A stretch of 64,000 bases of DNA from Megascapheus bottae. Its lineage: Eukaryota > Chordata > Mammalia > Rodentia > Geomyidae. A model generated the notes under the pieces. It did no database searches. It saw only the letters and a list, made by a program, of their open reading frames with translations, and was not told the DNA's origin. Of this stretch, positions 47,067 through 57,632 are shown in pieces. Each line of letters begins with the position of its first letter. Positions within the stretch are counted from its first letter, which is position 1. A program made the translations under genes and the position numbers. The stretch is from the NCBI GenBank assembly GCA_024803745.1, contig JANJXV010000004.1, positions 50,663,858-50,727,857 on the forward strand. The letters run 5' to 3'.

Positions 47067-47401
47067 GACATGAAGTTTTTATCCTTTAGTGATTCAAACA
47101 AGTAGAATTTATGTCTCTCTCTCTCTCATTAATTCTTTGTGGGCCTGGCTGTGAATTCTTTGTGAGTCAGCTTTGTTCTTGGTCCCTCTGAGGTGCTTAG
47201 GGCTTCAATTCTCTGTTCTGGAACTTGAACAAAGTGTCAACTGGATACTCTCTGAAAAAGGGAGAAGGCATTCATTGTTGCATATTGCTCAGAAGTGTCA
47301 CATATTACTTTCATTGTTTGTAGTTTGCTTTAGTAGCTCACCACAATGAGAAACATTTTCTAATTAATGGAAATTAATATTGAAAAACATTAGAATCCAA
47401 A

Positions 47402-47403
<2 letters not shown>

Positions 47404-47448
<45 letters not shown>

Positions 47449-47449
47449 T
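47404..47449. repeat. (TG)n microsatellite
   Basis: About 20 TG units and a TATG end. Confidence 0.95.
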
Positions 47450-48065
47450 GAATAAAACAATAAGAATGCAAATGTTTTTAGTGCTCAATGACTTCTTTTG
47501 GAATGATGACCTGGAGAATTTCCTACTTTCTCTTTTGTTAGTTAATTTAGGAGTGTCTGACTCTGAGCTTTTGTTACTTAGTCACTTTGAATGTATGTAA
47601 TTTCTTATTCTTTTATACAGACAATATGTATTCTTTAGCTATGAATAGTATCCTGTGAATATAATTCTTAACAAATGCTACAAACCATAGATATTTCATG
47701 TGTAATATTATTATAAAACAATCACCACTCCCAAGCGTCAAAATATATAAACTCAGGCAAAATAGGATAGGCTGAAAGTAAAGATTCATGGAGGAAATAT
47801 GAGAAGTCTGTATTCTTCAAAGAATTATTGTTAGGAACAAAGGAAGAATTAAGGCAAGGCAATAGGAAGAAATGGAGGAGTTGTTCAATAGCAAGTCGAG
47901 GCCTAAAATCGCACGCAATGTGCAGGCTGGCACTTGAAATACTGATAGTTAAAGTTTTTTCCCATGAGAATAGGAAAAAATATTAGACAGTAATATTTAT
48001 GGAAAGAATATATTTCAGAAAGTAGATTCTATTGTAAGTTAAAATATGAAAAGGGTGTTTATTCA
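47450..48065. other. Unique sequence, no gene seen
   Basis: No repeat or gene recognised. Confidence 0.4.
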
Positions 48066-48069
48066 AATG

Positions 48070-48262
48070 AAATTGCTTTGGTGACACATTTTTGTTCTCC
48101 TAGCTATTTGGGAGGTAGAGACAAGAGGATAGAGCTTTGAGGCCATCCAGGAATAAGTTACCTTGATACTCAGCTTGATAATAACAGGCTGATGGCCCAA
48201 GGACTAGGAATGAGGCTCACATAGAAGGCCCCAAGCTCAATTCTCAGTAATGTCAAAAGACA
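48070..48262 (+). mobile_element. Old composite SINE
   Basis: 'ctcctagctatttgggaggt', 'agctttgaggccatccagga', 'gaaggccccaagctcaattc': B1-like arm and eroded tRNA-like right half, then an A-rich tail. Confidence 0.6.
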
Positions 48263-48547
48263 AAAAAAATCATTTTATTTTGCAGATTCAAAGAATCTTC
48301 GAAGAATCAGAGAATTGGTTGTATATGTTACACAAATTACTTAGAAAAATCATGAGGGAAAGTGTCAGTGTGTTATGGGAATATTTTTTGTCTGAATAAT
48401 CAATGTAAACTGAGGTCCAAAGGTTGACTTGTATCATATTAATGGTCTGGGATAAGGAAGAAATGTTCTTGCAATATTGCAAATCAATTGTGCCAACAAG
48501 ACTTTAAGAACAGTGTTTACTTCTGATAATATTTTCACAGTGAGACA

Positions 48548-48618
<71 letters not shown>

Positions 48619-48620
48619 GT
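48548..48620. repeat. (TGTGTA)n minisatellite-like array
   Basis: About eleven 6-base units of GTGTAT. It adjoins an antisense SINE remnant (48627-48690, 'gttaagccatacttccagct'). Confidence 0.93.
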
Positions 48621-48724
48621 TATTGCAGCTTGAACTCTTGGCTTCAAACCTACTGTCACTTTTCCAGTTAAGCCATACTTCCAGCTCCAGATTTTCTGAT
48701 GAGAAATGATGTGTACATTTACAT

Positions 48725-49440
48725 TGTGATGTGAGCTCCTGTTCTTATCTGATTCTGTTACATAGCACTATTCTGAGGATTCTCTCCTCTTTTTGCCACC
48801 TATGGCATAATGCTTCCAATTTTGTAAAGCTCAAATATAAAATTGTGGGACAGAAACCTAGTGAGAATAAATGACTCTATGACTTTCTTTACCAAAAATT
48901 CTATACCCTTCTGAGATTGAGAATCTCTCCAAGCTTCCTTACAGATTCTTCTCTGGAGGTTGCTATTCTTGGGAAAATTATTAGTTCTCAGACTCTAATC
49001 AGCAATTTAACACATTTTTAATGCGTGTCAATTAAAAGGAAGCAAAGATGGCAGTTGTTAGAAATAGGTATGATCTTGGTATGTACTACCTACTAATATA
49101 GTCAACCCAAGACAGGAACACACTTGAAAAAAGAGGAAAAAGCTATCAAAAATAAATCTTTTTGTTAACTTTTCAGATATGAGGAAAGAAGAGACATGAA
49201 AAGGACCTTCTAAGGAGAGATGATAGCTACAGATATTCACATTTGATATTTCTTTATTGAAAAAGCTTAGCTTCTGAAAGTTCTTATATTCATTAAGAGA
49301 ATCTTTGAAGATTTGAGTGTAGCTTTGGGGATTTTTGGACTTAAATTTGAAATTATCTGCAAGAATAAAAAATAAAAGAAAATTTCTGTATCGAAAGTGA
49401 CTTTTTGAGGGTAGGTAGTTTGCAGCTGTTAAAAATTTTT
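48725..49440. other. Unique sequence, no gene seen
   Basis: No repeat or gene recognised. Confidence 0.4.
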
Positions 49441-49441
49441 A

Positions 49442-49485
49442 AACAAGCTCAGCACCAGTGGCTCAGGCCTGTAATCCTTGCTACA
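49442..49485 (+). mobile_element. Composite SINE left-arm fragment
   Basis: 'aagctcagcaccagtggctc' then 'aggcctgtaatccttgctac': the first 40 bases of the composite SINE, cut off by an L1 3' end. Confidence 0.8.
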
Positions 49486-49489
49486 CCTA

Positions 49490-49680
49490 TTTGAATACTA
49501 GCTAATCCTATTTGAAATAGGATAGGGAAGGGGGGAAAACAAGATGAGAGGTGGGGGTGGGGGGAGGAAAATGGGGACTAAGACATGAGAAAGGATATCA
49601 ATGTTTGTGAAGTAATGCACCTACTATCTGGTGGATATAATGCAACCCTTCCATTAATTACAATACAAGATGTGAAAAAA
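49490..49680 (+). mobile_element. L1 3' end, sense
   Basis: 'tttgaaataggatagggaag', the G-rich block near 49550, 'gacatgagaaaggatatcaa', 'ctatctggtggatataatgc', 'ccattaattacaatacaaga' and an A tail. Same subfamily as 24704-25156. Confidence 0.88.
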
Positions 49681-49920
49681 AATTTAACTAAGCTTAGCAC
49701 TGGTAGCTCAGGCCTGTAATCCTAGCTACTCAGGAGGCTGAGATCTGAGGATCACAGTTCAAAGCAAGCCAGGGCATGGATGTCTTTGACATTTATCTCC
49801 AATTAACCACCAGAAAACTGGAAATAACACTGTGGTTCAAAGTGGTAGAATGCTAGTCTTGAACTGAAGAGCTCAGGGACAGACCAGGCCCAGAGTTCAA
49901 GCCCTACAACTAACAAAATG
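49681..49920 (+). mobile_element. Composite B1/ID-type SINE
   Basis: Near-full copy: 'gcttagcactggtagctcag', 'ctactcaggaggctgagatc', 'tctccaattaaccaccagaa', 'cagagttcaagccctacaac'. An AAAT tail follows (49921-49947). Confidence 0.9.
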
Positions 49921-49947
49921 ATAAATAAATAAATAAATAAATAAATA
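49921..49947. repeat. (AAAT)n tail
   Basis: About six AAAT units at the 3' end of the SINE. Confidence 0.92.
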
Positions 49948-49954
49948 CTAACCA

Positions 49955-50262
49955 GACAAAAGGAAAAGAAAGCAAAAAATAGCAATGCAAAAGCAAAAAA
50001 ACTCTCTTGTTTATAGTCCTTGAAGTTCATTTTGTAAAATACTTCTTTGGGAGTTTAAGGGGGTCACAGAAAAGATGGGACAAATGCAGCTGTGGTTTAA
50101 CTTGTGGGTAAGAACAAAAGGGGAAAACTGGGAGAGAGTAAGGGAAAGAGTGACATGGTTCAAAAACAAATGTACTCATTCCTTGACTTATGTAACTATA
50201 GCACTTTACATCACCTGTACAGTAACAATAAAATATATGAAAATATTTTCAAAAAATGAATA
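49955..50262 (+). mobile_element. Probable 5'-inverted L1 3' end
   Basis: 49955-50037 reads as antisense L1 3' UTR (compare 13040-13137: 'gcaatg...', 'ccttgaagttcattt'). 50040-50262 is a sense 3' terminus ('actcattccttgacttatgt', 'tcacctgtacagtaacaata'). The switch of direction suggests twin priming. No clear target duplication was found. Confidence 0.5.
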
Positions 50263-50529
50263 CTGTCTCCATTTCTATCTATCAATCACATATATACATT
50301 TCAAAGCTTTGTCAAATAAATTTCTGTAGATATTTTGATCAGTAATATCATATATAATTAACACATCTCTTACATTAATGTATCCTTAAAATTGTTTAAT
50401 TACATTGGAAGAGTTATTTCCTTCAGAAGTTATTACTTAGTATGCCAAATTACACAACTATCATTTTCAAAATGGATGCCAAGTTGATTCACTTTAATGT
50501 CCTTATAAAATACAACATAATGTTGCACT

Positions 50530-52370
50530 ACTTACACCTGTAGCATCCATTCTAAAACTTATAGGTAGGCACAAAAGACAGGATAACCAAAGCAATTCTG
50601 AGCAAACAGAGTGTTGTAATACTAGAAATATTACAATCCCTGACTTTAAACTATATTACTGAGCCACCCTGCCCAAACAGCATGCCACTGGCACAAAATA
50701 GCCATGTAGACCAATGGAAAAGATGAGAATACCCAAAAACAAGTGCACAAGTTATAGCTGGTTTTTGATAAAGGAGCCTAGCATGTACATTAGAGAAAAG
50801 ACTCTTCAGCAAATGATGCTTATAAAACTAATACTCATGTTTAGAAGACTGAAAATCTATCCTTATTTCTCACTCTGTACCAATTATTAGATGCAAGTGG
50901 ATCAATAATCCTAAAGTAATACCTGAAATTTTGAATTATTGCAGAAAAAATAGAATTCTGGAATAGAACTCTAAAAGTCTGACATCTTGGAATAAACACT
51001 GTCTAATGAGATTAAAGCAAACTAAGAAGCTTCTGCAAAACCATAGTGGACAAAAAGACAGTCTACAGGCTGTGAGAAAACCTTTTCCAGCTAATCATCT
51101 GACAATGAAGTAGTGACTAGAATAGATAAAGAAACCCCACCCCAAACTGGACTCCTAAAGTCAACAATTCAATTATCAAGTGGACAATACTTCAAAGAAA
51201 AATACAACTGGAAAATCAATCAGAAAGATACACCGAATATCGCCAGCCATAAAGGGAATGTAAATCAAGGCAATGTTGCAATTCCTTTTTTTAATTTTTT
51301 TTATTTTTTATTGTAATTAATAAAAGGGTTACATGATATTTGCCAGACAGAAGGTGCATTAATTCACATACATTGATACCCTTTCACATGTCTTGGTCCC
51401 CATTACCCTCCCCCCCACCCCCCATCTTGGTTTTCCCCCCTTCCCTATCAATTTTCAAATCACCAAATACAAATAAATTCAATATATCAGATAACAAAGT
51501 GAGATACTGTAACAAAATATGAGATACCCAAGGGACAGCAAAGGAGATGAGAGATAACATAGTACATTAAGGACAATAATCATTTGTTATATGGCTTTTG
51601 TTTCAATATCCTGGAGGTCCTTTCAATTAGCTTCATACTATATGGCCTTATGTATCAAGATTTTGCTCTACTGCAGATCTCTGCTAGTAGAGCCCAAGGT
51701 TTCTACTGATTATGACAAATGAGGGAAACCATTGAGCCTAAGTTCCTTTGAGTCTGGCTTACTTCACTTAATATGATTTTTTCTAAGTCTTTCCATTTCC
51801 TAACAAATGGGTCAATGTCGTTTTTTTCTGATAGCAGCATAGAATTCCATTGTGTACAAATACCACAACTTGTTGATCCGCTGTTTTGTGGGAGTGCAAA
51901 CTCATTCAACCACTATGGAACGCAGTATGGCAGTGCCTCAAATGGCTAAACATAGAACTCCCCTATGACCCAGCAATTCCACTACTTGGCATTTACCCAA
52001 CCATTCAGAATCTAGGGCATACTAAATCCACTAGCACAACAATGTTCATTGCAGCATTATTCACCATAGCAAAGATATGGAACCAACCTAGATGTCCCTC
52101 CGTTGATGAGTGGATCAACAAGTTGTGGTATTTGTACACAATGGAATTCTATGCTGCAATTCCTTTTAGTTCATTCAGAATAGCCATCACCAAGAACACA
52201 AATAATAATAAATGTTAGCAAGAATGCAGGAAAAAAGAAATGTAACATAATGTTATTAAGACTGCAAGTACAACCAGTATGGAAACCAGAGCAGAACTTC
52301 CTCAAAAACTAAAAGTAGAACTTCCATAGGATTTACTGCTTTTGGATACAAAACCGGAAGAATGAAAGTA
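50530..52370 (+). mobile_element. Old L1 ORF2 C-terminus, host of a nested L1
   Basis: Diverged sense L1. 50570-51276 holds ORF2-type sequence ('aaagcaattctgagcaaaca', 'ggaaaatcaatcagaaagat', 'aagggaatgtaaatcaaggc'). It resumes at 52155 with 'agaatagccatcaccaagaa', 'gttagcaagaatgcagg' and 'cctcaaaaactaaaagtaga'. The halves rejoin cleanly once the young insert is removed. There is no open frame. Confidence 0.75.
51290..52154 (-). mobile_element. Young 5'-inverted L1 nested in old L1
   Basis: 51290-51880: antisense L1 from poly(T) through the 3' UTR into the ORF2 end (minus frame: GICTQWNSMLLSEKN, EVSQTQRNLGSMVSLICHNQ). About 51885-52157: adjoining ORF2 in sense (WECKLIQPLWNAVWQCLKWL, ELPYDPAIPLLGIYP, MFIAALFTIAKIWNQPRCPS). 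The last 46 bases of the sense part (52112-52157) are the exact reverse complement of 51834-51879, so the L1 stretch at the switch point is present twice. A perfect 13-base duplication 'tgcaattcctttt' flanks the insert (51277-51289 and 52155-52167). Confidence 0.92.
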
Positions 52371-52374
52371 AGTA

Positions 52375-53384
52375 TACAGCATAGACAATTGCACACTCAT
52401 TGTCATATGACATGTGTATAGATACATTGAATGTGCATAGAACACATAAAATAAAATGACAATAATTGTTATAAACATAAATAGTGATGTATTTCAAAAT
52501 GTCTGAATTGATTAATTGCACAGAAGAGTGGTCATATTTGAATTATAAATAGCCATTCTGTATCTAGTGGATATGCAAACCAATTTAGGTGTGCGAATAT
52601 GGTGCACTTGGGTGTTGAGTAAGTAGGATATTCAAGATGAAGGTGGGTATCTAAAGGCATGATCAGAACAAGAGAAAAGCTATGATTAATAATTTCAAAA
52701 CAATTGTATGGAAAATTAGAAGGTCATAAGAAAAAGGCACTATATTTTATTTTCATCAATATATGCTCATATTCAAAAAACACACAAATAAAGATTCTTC
52801 TTCATCATTTATAAAGTAAATTATTTGTATTTCCTGCTTGGAAAAATACATTATGGTGAGACTGAATCTCAGGCTAAAAAAAAAATCTATGAGAATCTAT
52901 ATCTGAAAGGCTAGTTAACATCTTTATTCAGTGAGACTATAGCAGTCATAATGGACTAATTTTTGCCTGTGTTTATTGAAAGTTTATATCATATTAAACC
53001 CCAGTTACAATGAGCACACAAAGAGAAGACTAAATTTAAAAGCCTTCCTGCTTTTTGTAACTGTTACTGCTGGTAGTGACAGTGATTGTAGTAGTAATTT
53101 AAAGTATATCTAAAGAAGGATTTTTTAATAATACCTCTTTAGTCTTCATTTTTTTGGATTAGTTGTACTCTTATAAACCATACATAGTTGTGTAATTGTT
53201 TGTACATTATATATTTAAGCTATACATAGTTGTATATATAATCCATGTGAAATATGTAATTGTATTTTCTACATAAAATCCCAATTCATAAATGTAGTTG
53301 TAAATCTCTGACCTCATTTCAAATTTTTAGCTTATTTCTCTGAATATCTGAAGGTAATTACTAAAAGAAGAAAATTTTACGTTT
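52375..53384. other. Unique AT-rich sequence, no gene seen
   Basis: No repeat or gene recognised. Confidence 0.4.
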
Positions 53385-53387
53385 CTT

Positions 53388-53622
53388 TCTTTTTTGTTAG
53401 TCATGGAGATCAAACTCAGGGCTTGGGTACTGTCCCTGAGTTTTTTCACTCAAGGCTAGCACTCTATCGTTTTGAGCCACAGAGCCATTTACTTCTGATA
53501 GTTAATTGGAGATAAGAGTCTCACAGAATTTCCTGCTGGGGCTGGCATCAGACTAAAATCCTCAGACATCAGCCTACTGAGTATCTAAGGATATAGGCTT
53601 GAGCCCCTGGTGCCCAGCCACA
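53388..53622 (-). mobile_element. Composite B1/ID-type SINE
   Basis: Antisense full copy: 'tactgtccctgagttttttc', 'ttttgagccacagagccatt', 'ttggagataagagtctcaca', 'ttgagcccctggtgcccagc'. Confidence 0.87.
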
Positions 53623-53757
53623 TGTCTAAAAATGTTCAATTTAGAAGTTTAGTTAACCAAATTGTGTTTAATTTTGATATTCTAAAGGGTTTAGGATGTC
53701 AGATGAATAGCAAAACCTTTGAATTTCTCATTGCATTAATTTTCAAATAATCACAAC

Positions 53758-53760
<3 letters not shown>

Positions 53761-53804
<44 letters not shown>
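53761..53804. repeat. (TG)n microsatellite
   Basis: 22 uninterrupted TG units. Confidence 0.96.
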
Positions 53805-53806
<2 letters not shown>

Positions 53807-53809
53807 TGC

Positions 53810-54400
53810 TAACAAAGTCTCCATTAAGGTTAACAATTACAGGAACAAAATTCTAAGAGAAGAGGTCAGGGAAATTAATTTGTGTGTAATCCATCTCACT
53901 GGGGAATTCAGTGGCAGAAGTTCTAAGTTGAGATGAGCTGTTATTTTTAAGGTATTGCTTTTACTACATAATAGAAAAATAACTGTGGTGTTTTTACATA
54001 CCAGTATATGTGAGTGAGAAGATAGGTGCAGCTTGATTGTAAATAAGGAAAATAAAAAAAAACCTTTATCACATAGTGAGAAATCTAATCATTTAATCGT
54101 TTAATAGTTGCAATCCTCCACCTGCCTTTTGACTTTCCAAGTCTTGAATATTTGATAGTACACACAATTAGGTACTAATAATATCTTTAAAGTTTCTCAA
54201 CCATAGTGAATAAGCCATAATTCTAGATAAGTTTTGTTAAAATACTTGTGTATATTTGTATAGACCACAAGTATGAGACTAACAAAAATTCAACCATTTA
54301 TATGAACAATTTCTTCTTTATGTATGGTACCTATTAGTGTTCTAAATTATCTAGAACTTCCTGGACATACCCTCTCCTTCCCTGTACACACCACTCAAAC
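53810..54400. other. Unique AT-rich sequence, no gene seen
   Basis: No repeat or gene recognised. Confidence 0.4.
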
Positions 54401-54408
54401 ATGAAGAT

Positions 54409-54487
54409 ACACACACACATCCACACAGACACACAGACACACACACACACACAGACACACACAGACACACACAGACACACACACACA
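54409..54487. repeat. (CA)n/(CAGA)n array
   Basis: CA array regularly interrupted by CAGA units. Confidence 0.93.
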
Positions 54488-54604
54488 AGCTTTGTCAAAT
54501 GCAATTACACACATAGAGGAAGGTAAAGGTGAATTTATTAATGCTACCTAATAGGGGATAAAGTTACATATTTTAGAAAGGATAATAGAGTAGTATACCT
54601 TTTT

Positions 54605-54835
54605 GGTGTTTTCTTGTTTGTTTGATGTTTTTATTTTCGGAGATTGAGAAGTGCTTTGTATTTGCATGGCAAATGCCCCACCACTTAATCCACTCCCAAC
54701 ACCTTTTATCTTTAGTTATTTTTCAGATAAGAGCTCCTAGTATTTAAAGGACTAGTGTTGGTCCACAATCATTCTACCATACATCCTGAAAAGCTGGGAT
54801 TACAGAACTAGAGCATCACATCCAGTTTGTTGAAT
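54605..54835 (-). mobile_element. Old composite SINE
   Basis: Antisense: 'catggcaaatgccccaccac', 'tttcagataagagctcctag', 'gctgggattacagaactaga'. It is strongly diverged. Confidence 0.5.
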
Positions 54836-54839
54836 CTTT

Positions 54840-55325
54840 CTAAAATGTCACCAGCCTGTTTCCAACCATAATCCTCTGGATCTCTACTTTCAAAATAACT
54901 GCAGTTTTTCAGTACTGCACCCCATGCCTGATCCACTAGTACAGTTTTAAATAACATACATTCTCTTTTACTTGAATAGTTAATAAAGCTTTGTCTCTTT
55001 AGTATCTTCCTCTGTAATCATCATGGGGACTTTCCAGTGTTAGTATTTTGCCCTCTAGATGTGCATATAAAGTACACTTGTATGCACTAGAATGTAACTA
55101 GAACACAATTCTATGGCAGTTTCACTTTGCATTTATATTGACATGGATCAACAGATTTCCTAAAACTATGTGGCATAGAATCCACTAAATATATATGGAA
55201 AAATGCATTTAAGAATCCGTTACAGTTAGGTTGGGCAAATGTGGTACTCACACATGTAGGGAGGAAGGGTAAGCAAATACAGTCATTACCTTTAAGGCAT
55301 ATTATGTGAAAACTAAACTGTCATT
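54840..55325. other. Unique AT-rich sequence, no gene seen
   Basis: No repeat or gene recognised. Confidence 0.35.
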
Positions 55326-55701
55326 TGAGGGTAAGGATGGGAGGGAAAATGAAGGGAGGAGACAGAAAGGGAGAACAAATGGTTAACCAATGCATTAGTG
55401 TTACTAGACCTATGTTAAAAATGAATGATAGTAACTTGTAGGGATGGGGGAATGGGAAGGAAAAACTGGGAAGACTAAGAAAAGGGGTGACATTGTTCAA
55501 AAAGACATGCACTCATGGACTGGGAGTTTGGCCTAGTGGTAAAGTGCTTGCCTAGCATGCATGAAGGCCTGGGGTTAAATTTCTTGGTACCACATACAGA
55601 GAAAGGCCAGAAGTGGTGCTATGACTCAAGTGATAATACCCTAGTCTTGAGAAAGTCCAAGGACAGTGCTCAGACCCTGAGTTCAAGCCTCAGGATTTGC
55701 A

Positions 55702-55702
<1 letters not shown>

Positions 55703-55737
<35 letters not shown>

Positions 55738-55740
55738 ATG
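55703..55740. repeat. (AAAT)n tail
   Basis: Nine AAAT units in the tail of the SINE. Confidence 0.95.
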
Positions 55741-55901
55741 AAAAGAAGAAGGAGAAGGAGGAAGAAGAAGAAGAAGAAGAAGAAGAAGAAGAAGAAGAAG
55801 AAGAAGAAGAAGAAGAAGAAGAAGAAGAAGAAGAAAAAGAAGAAGAAAAACAAGAAAAAGGAGAAGAAGGAGGAGGAGGAGGAGGAGAGGAAGAAGAAGA
55901 G
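55741..55901 (+). repeat. (GAA)n purine tract
   Basis: About 160 bases of nearly pure GAA/GGA. Poly-Lys/Glu and poly-Ser frames through it are artefacts. GAA tracts of this length can form triplex (H-DNA) structures. Confidence 0.95.
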
Positions 55902-55969
55902 AAGTGCACTCTATATCTGACTTATATAATTATAACCCCTTTATATATCACCTATTTTTTGAACTTTTT

Positions 55970-56478
55970 TCTTAAATACAGTTAGGTATCTTAGGTTTCA
56001 TTGAATTAAGTAGTCAACAACCAATAACGGTACAAATACAATTTGATAGTATTCTTATATTTCCTCCTACCTCATCACTCTTTTAGTGTAAACTAGTTGA
56101 GCTACTGCTATCTTTCATTCTTGGTTTTTCACTCAAGCTGTCCATTTTAAAATAGCAAGACCATCAGTACAGTGATAAAACTCAACATCTTTCTTTTAAA
56201 AGATAATTAAGTGCAAAGAAACTGAAGCTGCCATGCAGCTCCTATGGCTTACTCCACTTGTAGCACTGCCTAACAGGGGAATTGAGTAGTTAGTAATCAC
56301 TACACTTCTTAAAACCGAATGTACCAATTGATTTCCATTATCTAGATGCATAGCATCTATATCTGTGCATGCTTCTCAGAGCTTAGAGGACACAAACACT
56401 TAAATCGAAAACCATGCCTTAAAATCTCCAATGTCAATTAAAAGGTGTAGAATCTGACTGGCATAAAATATCACAGAA
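55970..56478. other. Unique sequence, no gene seen
   Basis: No repeat or gene recognised. Confidence 0.35.
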
Positions 56479-56480
56479 AA

Positions 56481-56670
56481 GGGGCTGGGATTTTTGCCTT
56501 GTGGTGGATCGCTTGCCTACCATTCCCGAAGACCCAGGTTTGATTCCTCAGTACCACATATACAGAAAAAACTGGAAGTGGTGCTGTGACTCAAGTGCTA
56601 GAGCTCTAGCTTTGAGAAAGCCCAAAGACAGCACTCAGGCTCTGAGTTCAAGCCACAGGCCTGCTAAAAA
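56481..56670 (+). mobile_element. ID-like dimeric SINE
   Basis: 'aggggctgggatttttgcct', 'tcctcagtaccacatataca', 'gtgctgtgactcaagtgcta', 'ctctgagttcaagccacagg'. Complete, moderately diverged. Confidence 0.88.
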
Positions 56671-56674
56671 AGTC

Positions 56675-57630
56675 ATAAAAAATGGAAATATTGTTTTTAC
56701 ATGTAAGAAGTGGTTGATCAGTGATGTCCTGACAAAGTATTACAGCACCATCCTTGCAACTTGTACACAAATATAGAGTGGATTTCCCCACTGATTTAGA
56801 ACATTTTGAACCTATTCATATACTTTTACCTTCCTTTTTCTTTTCTCTTGTGGAATTAATTTTGTTTGCTTATTTGCAAGTCATGCCATGATTGTGAAAT
56901 GGAAGAATATATTTAACACTTCAGTTAATAAAAGTAATTAAGGATAGCCTTCTGTTTGTTGAGTACTTATTAAGACTTTATTCAATCAATGGTAACAATA
57001 TATATTGTTATACAAACATATATTATTGTTATGCATATAATGCATATGATGACAACATGATATATATCATAGAGGGAATATATATAAAGTGTTAGTGGGT
57101 ATTATAAGAAAAGTTTCTTATAGAAAGAAACACTTCCAAATATTAACCATAAATTTAAATATAGATCACTATTTCCTTAAAAAAACGAGCTGGGTTAGTG
57201 AAATAACGTGCAGATACACCCTTTGAGGCTACACAACATAACATTTTTTTTCTTTTCTTTGAATGTCCCATATGCAAGACAGCTCTATTTTAAGTTAAAA
57301 AAATAAAGTTAAATGAGTTTAAGGATTATATCAAATGCAGTTAGTGTTAATGTTAATGATACAAGTCTGATGAAGTAGGTGGGTAATGAATATGGATATT
57401 CCATGGCATAGTGCATATGAATAAACTAAACATGAGTGCAGAAATGTTTTGATGACTCTAATCGCCTCCCTCAGTCTGTTGTACATAGATTTGCTCAGTT
57501 GCCTACAAAGTTATTTCAATCCTTCATCTCTTCCAGGGTATTTCATCTGTACCTGTATGATACACTGCCTCTTGGGGGGAAATAATAAAACAAAGATATG
57601 AGAAAACTTTATTTTAAAAATAGGCATTTA
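56675..57630. other. Unique AT-rich sequence, no gene seen
   Basis: TA-rich near 56995-57090. No repeat or gene recognised. Confidence 0.4.
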
Positions 57631-57632
57631 GA

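Larger units (their letters stand above)
55515..55902 (+). mobile_element. ID-like dimeric SINE with expanded tail
   Basis: Dimer head 'ggactgggagtttggcctag', linker 'ttggtaccacatacagagaa', right half ending 'gagttcaagcctcagg', then AAAT units and a long GAA array. Short flanking duplication 'tgcactc' (55508-55514 and about 55905-55911). Confidence 0.88.
55330..55965 (+). mobile_element. L1 3' end, sense, carrying a SINE
   Basis: 55330-55514: purine-rich 3' UTR, 'aggaaaaactgggaagacta', 'gtgacattgttcaaaaagac'. It resumes at 55903 with 'tgcactctatatctgactta' and ends 'atatcacctattttttgaac'. It is related to 50040-50262. Confidence 0.65.

Noticed and set aside
54409..54487. CRISPR-like regular repeat
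   Set aside because: Units are 2-4 bases with no spacers; a simple microsatellite in a mammalian genome.
55670..55920. Poly-Lys/Glu and poly-Ser frames
   Set aside because: Translation of the GAA array.
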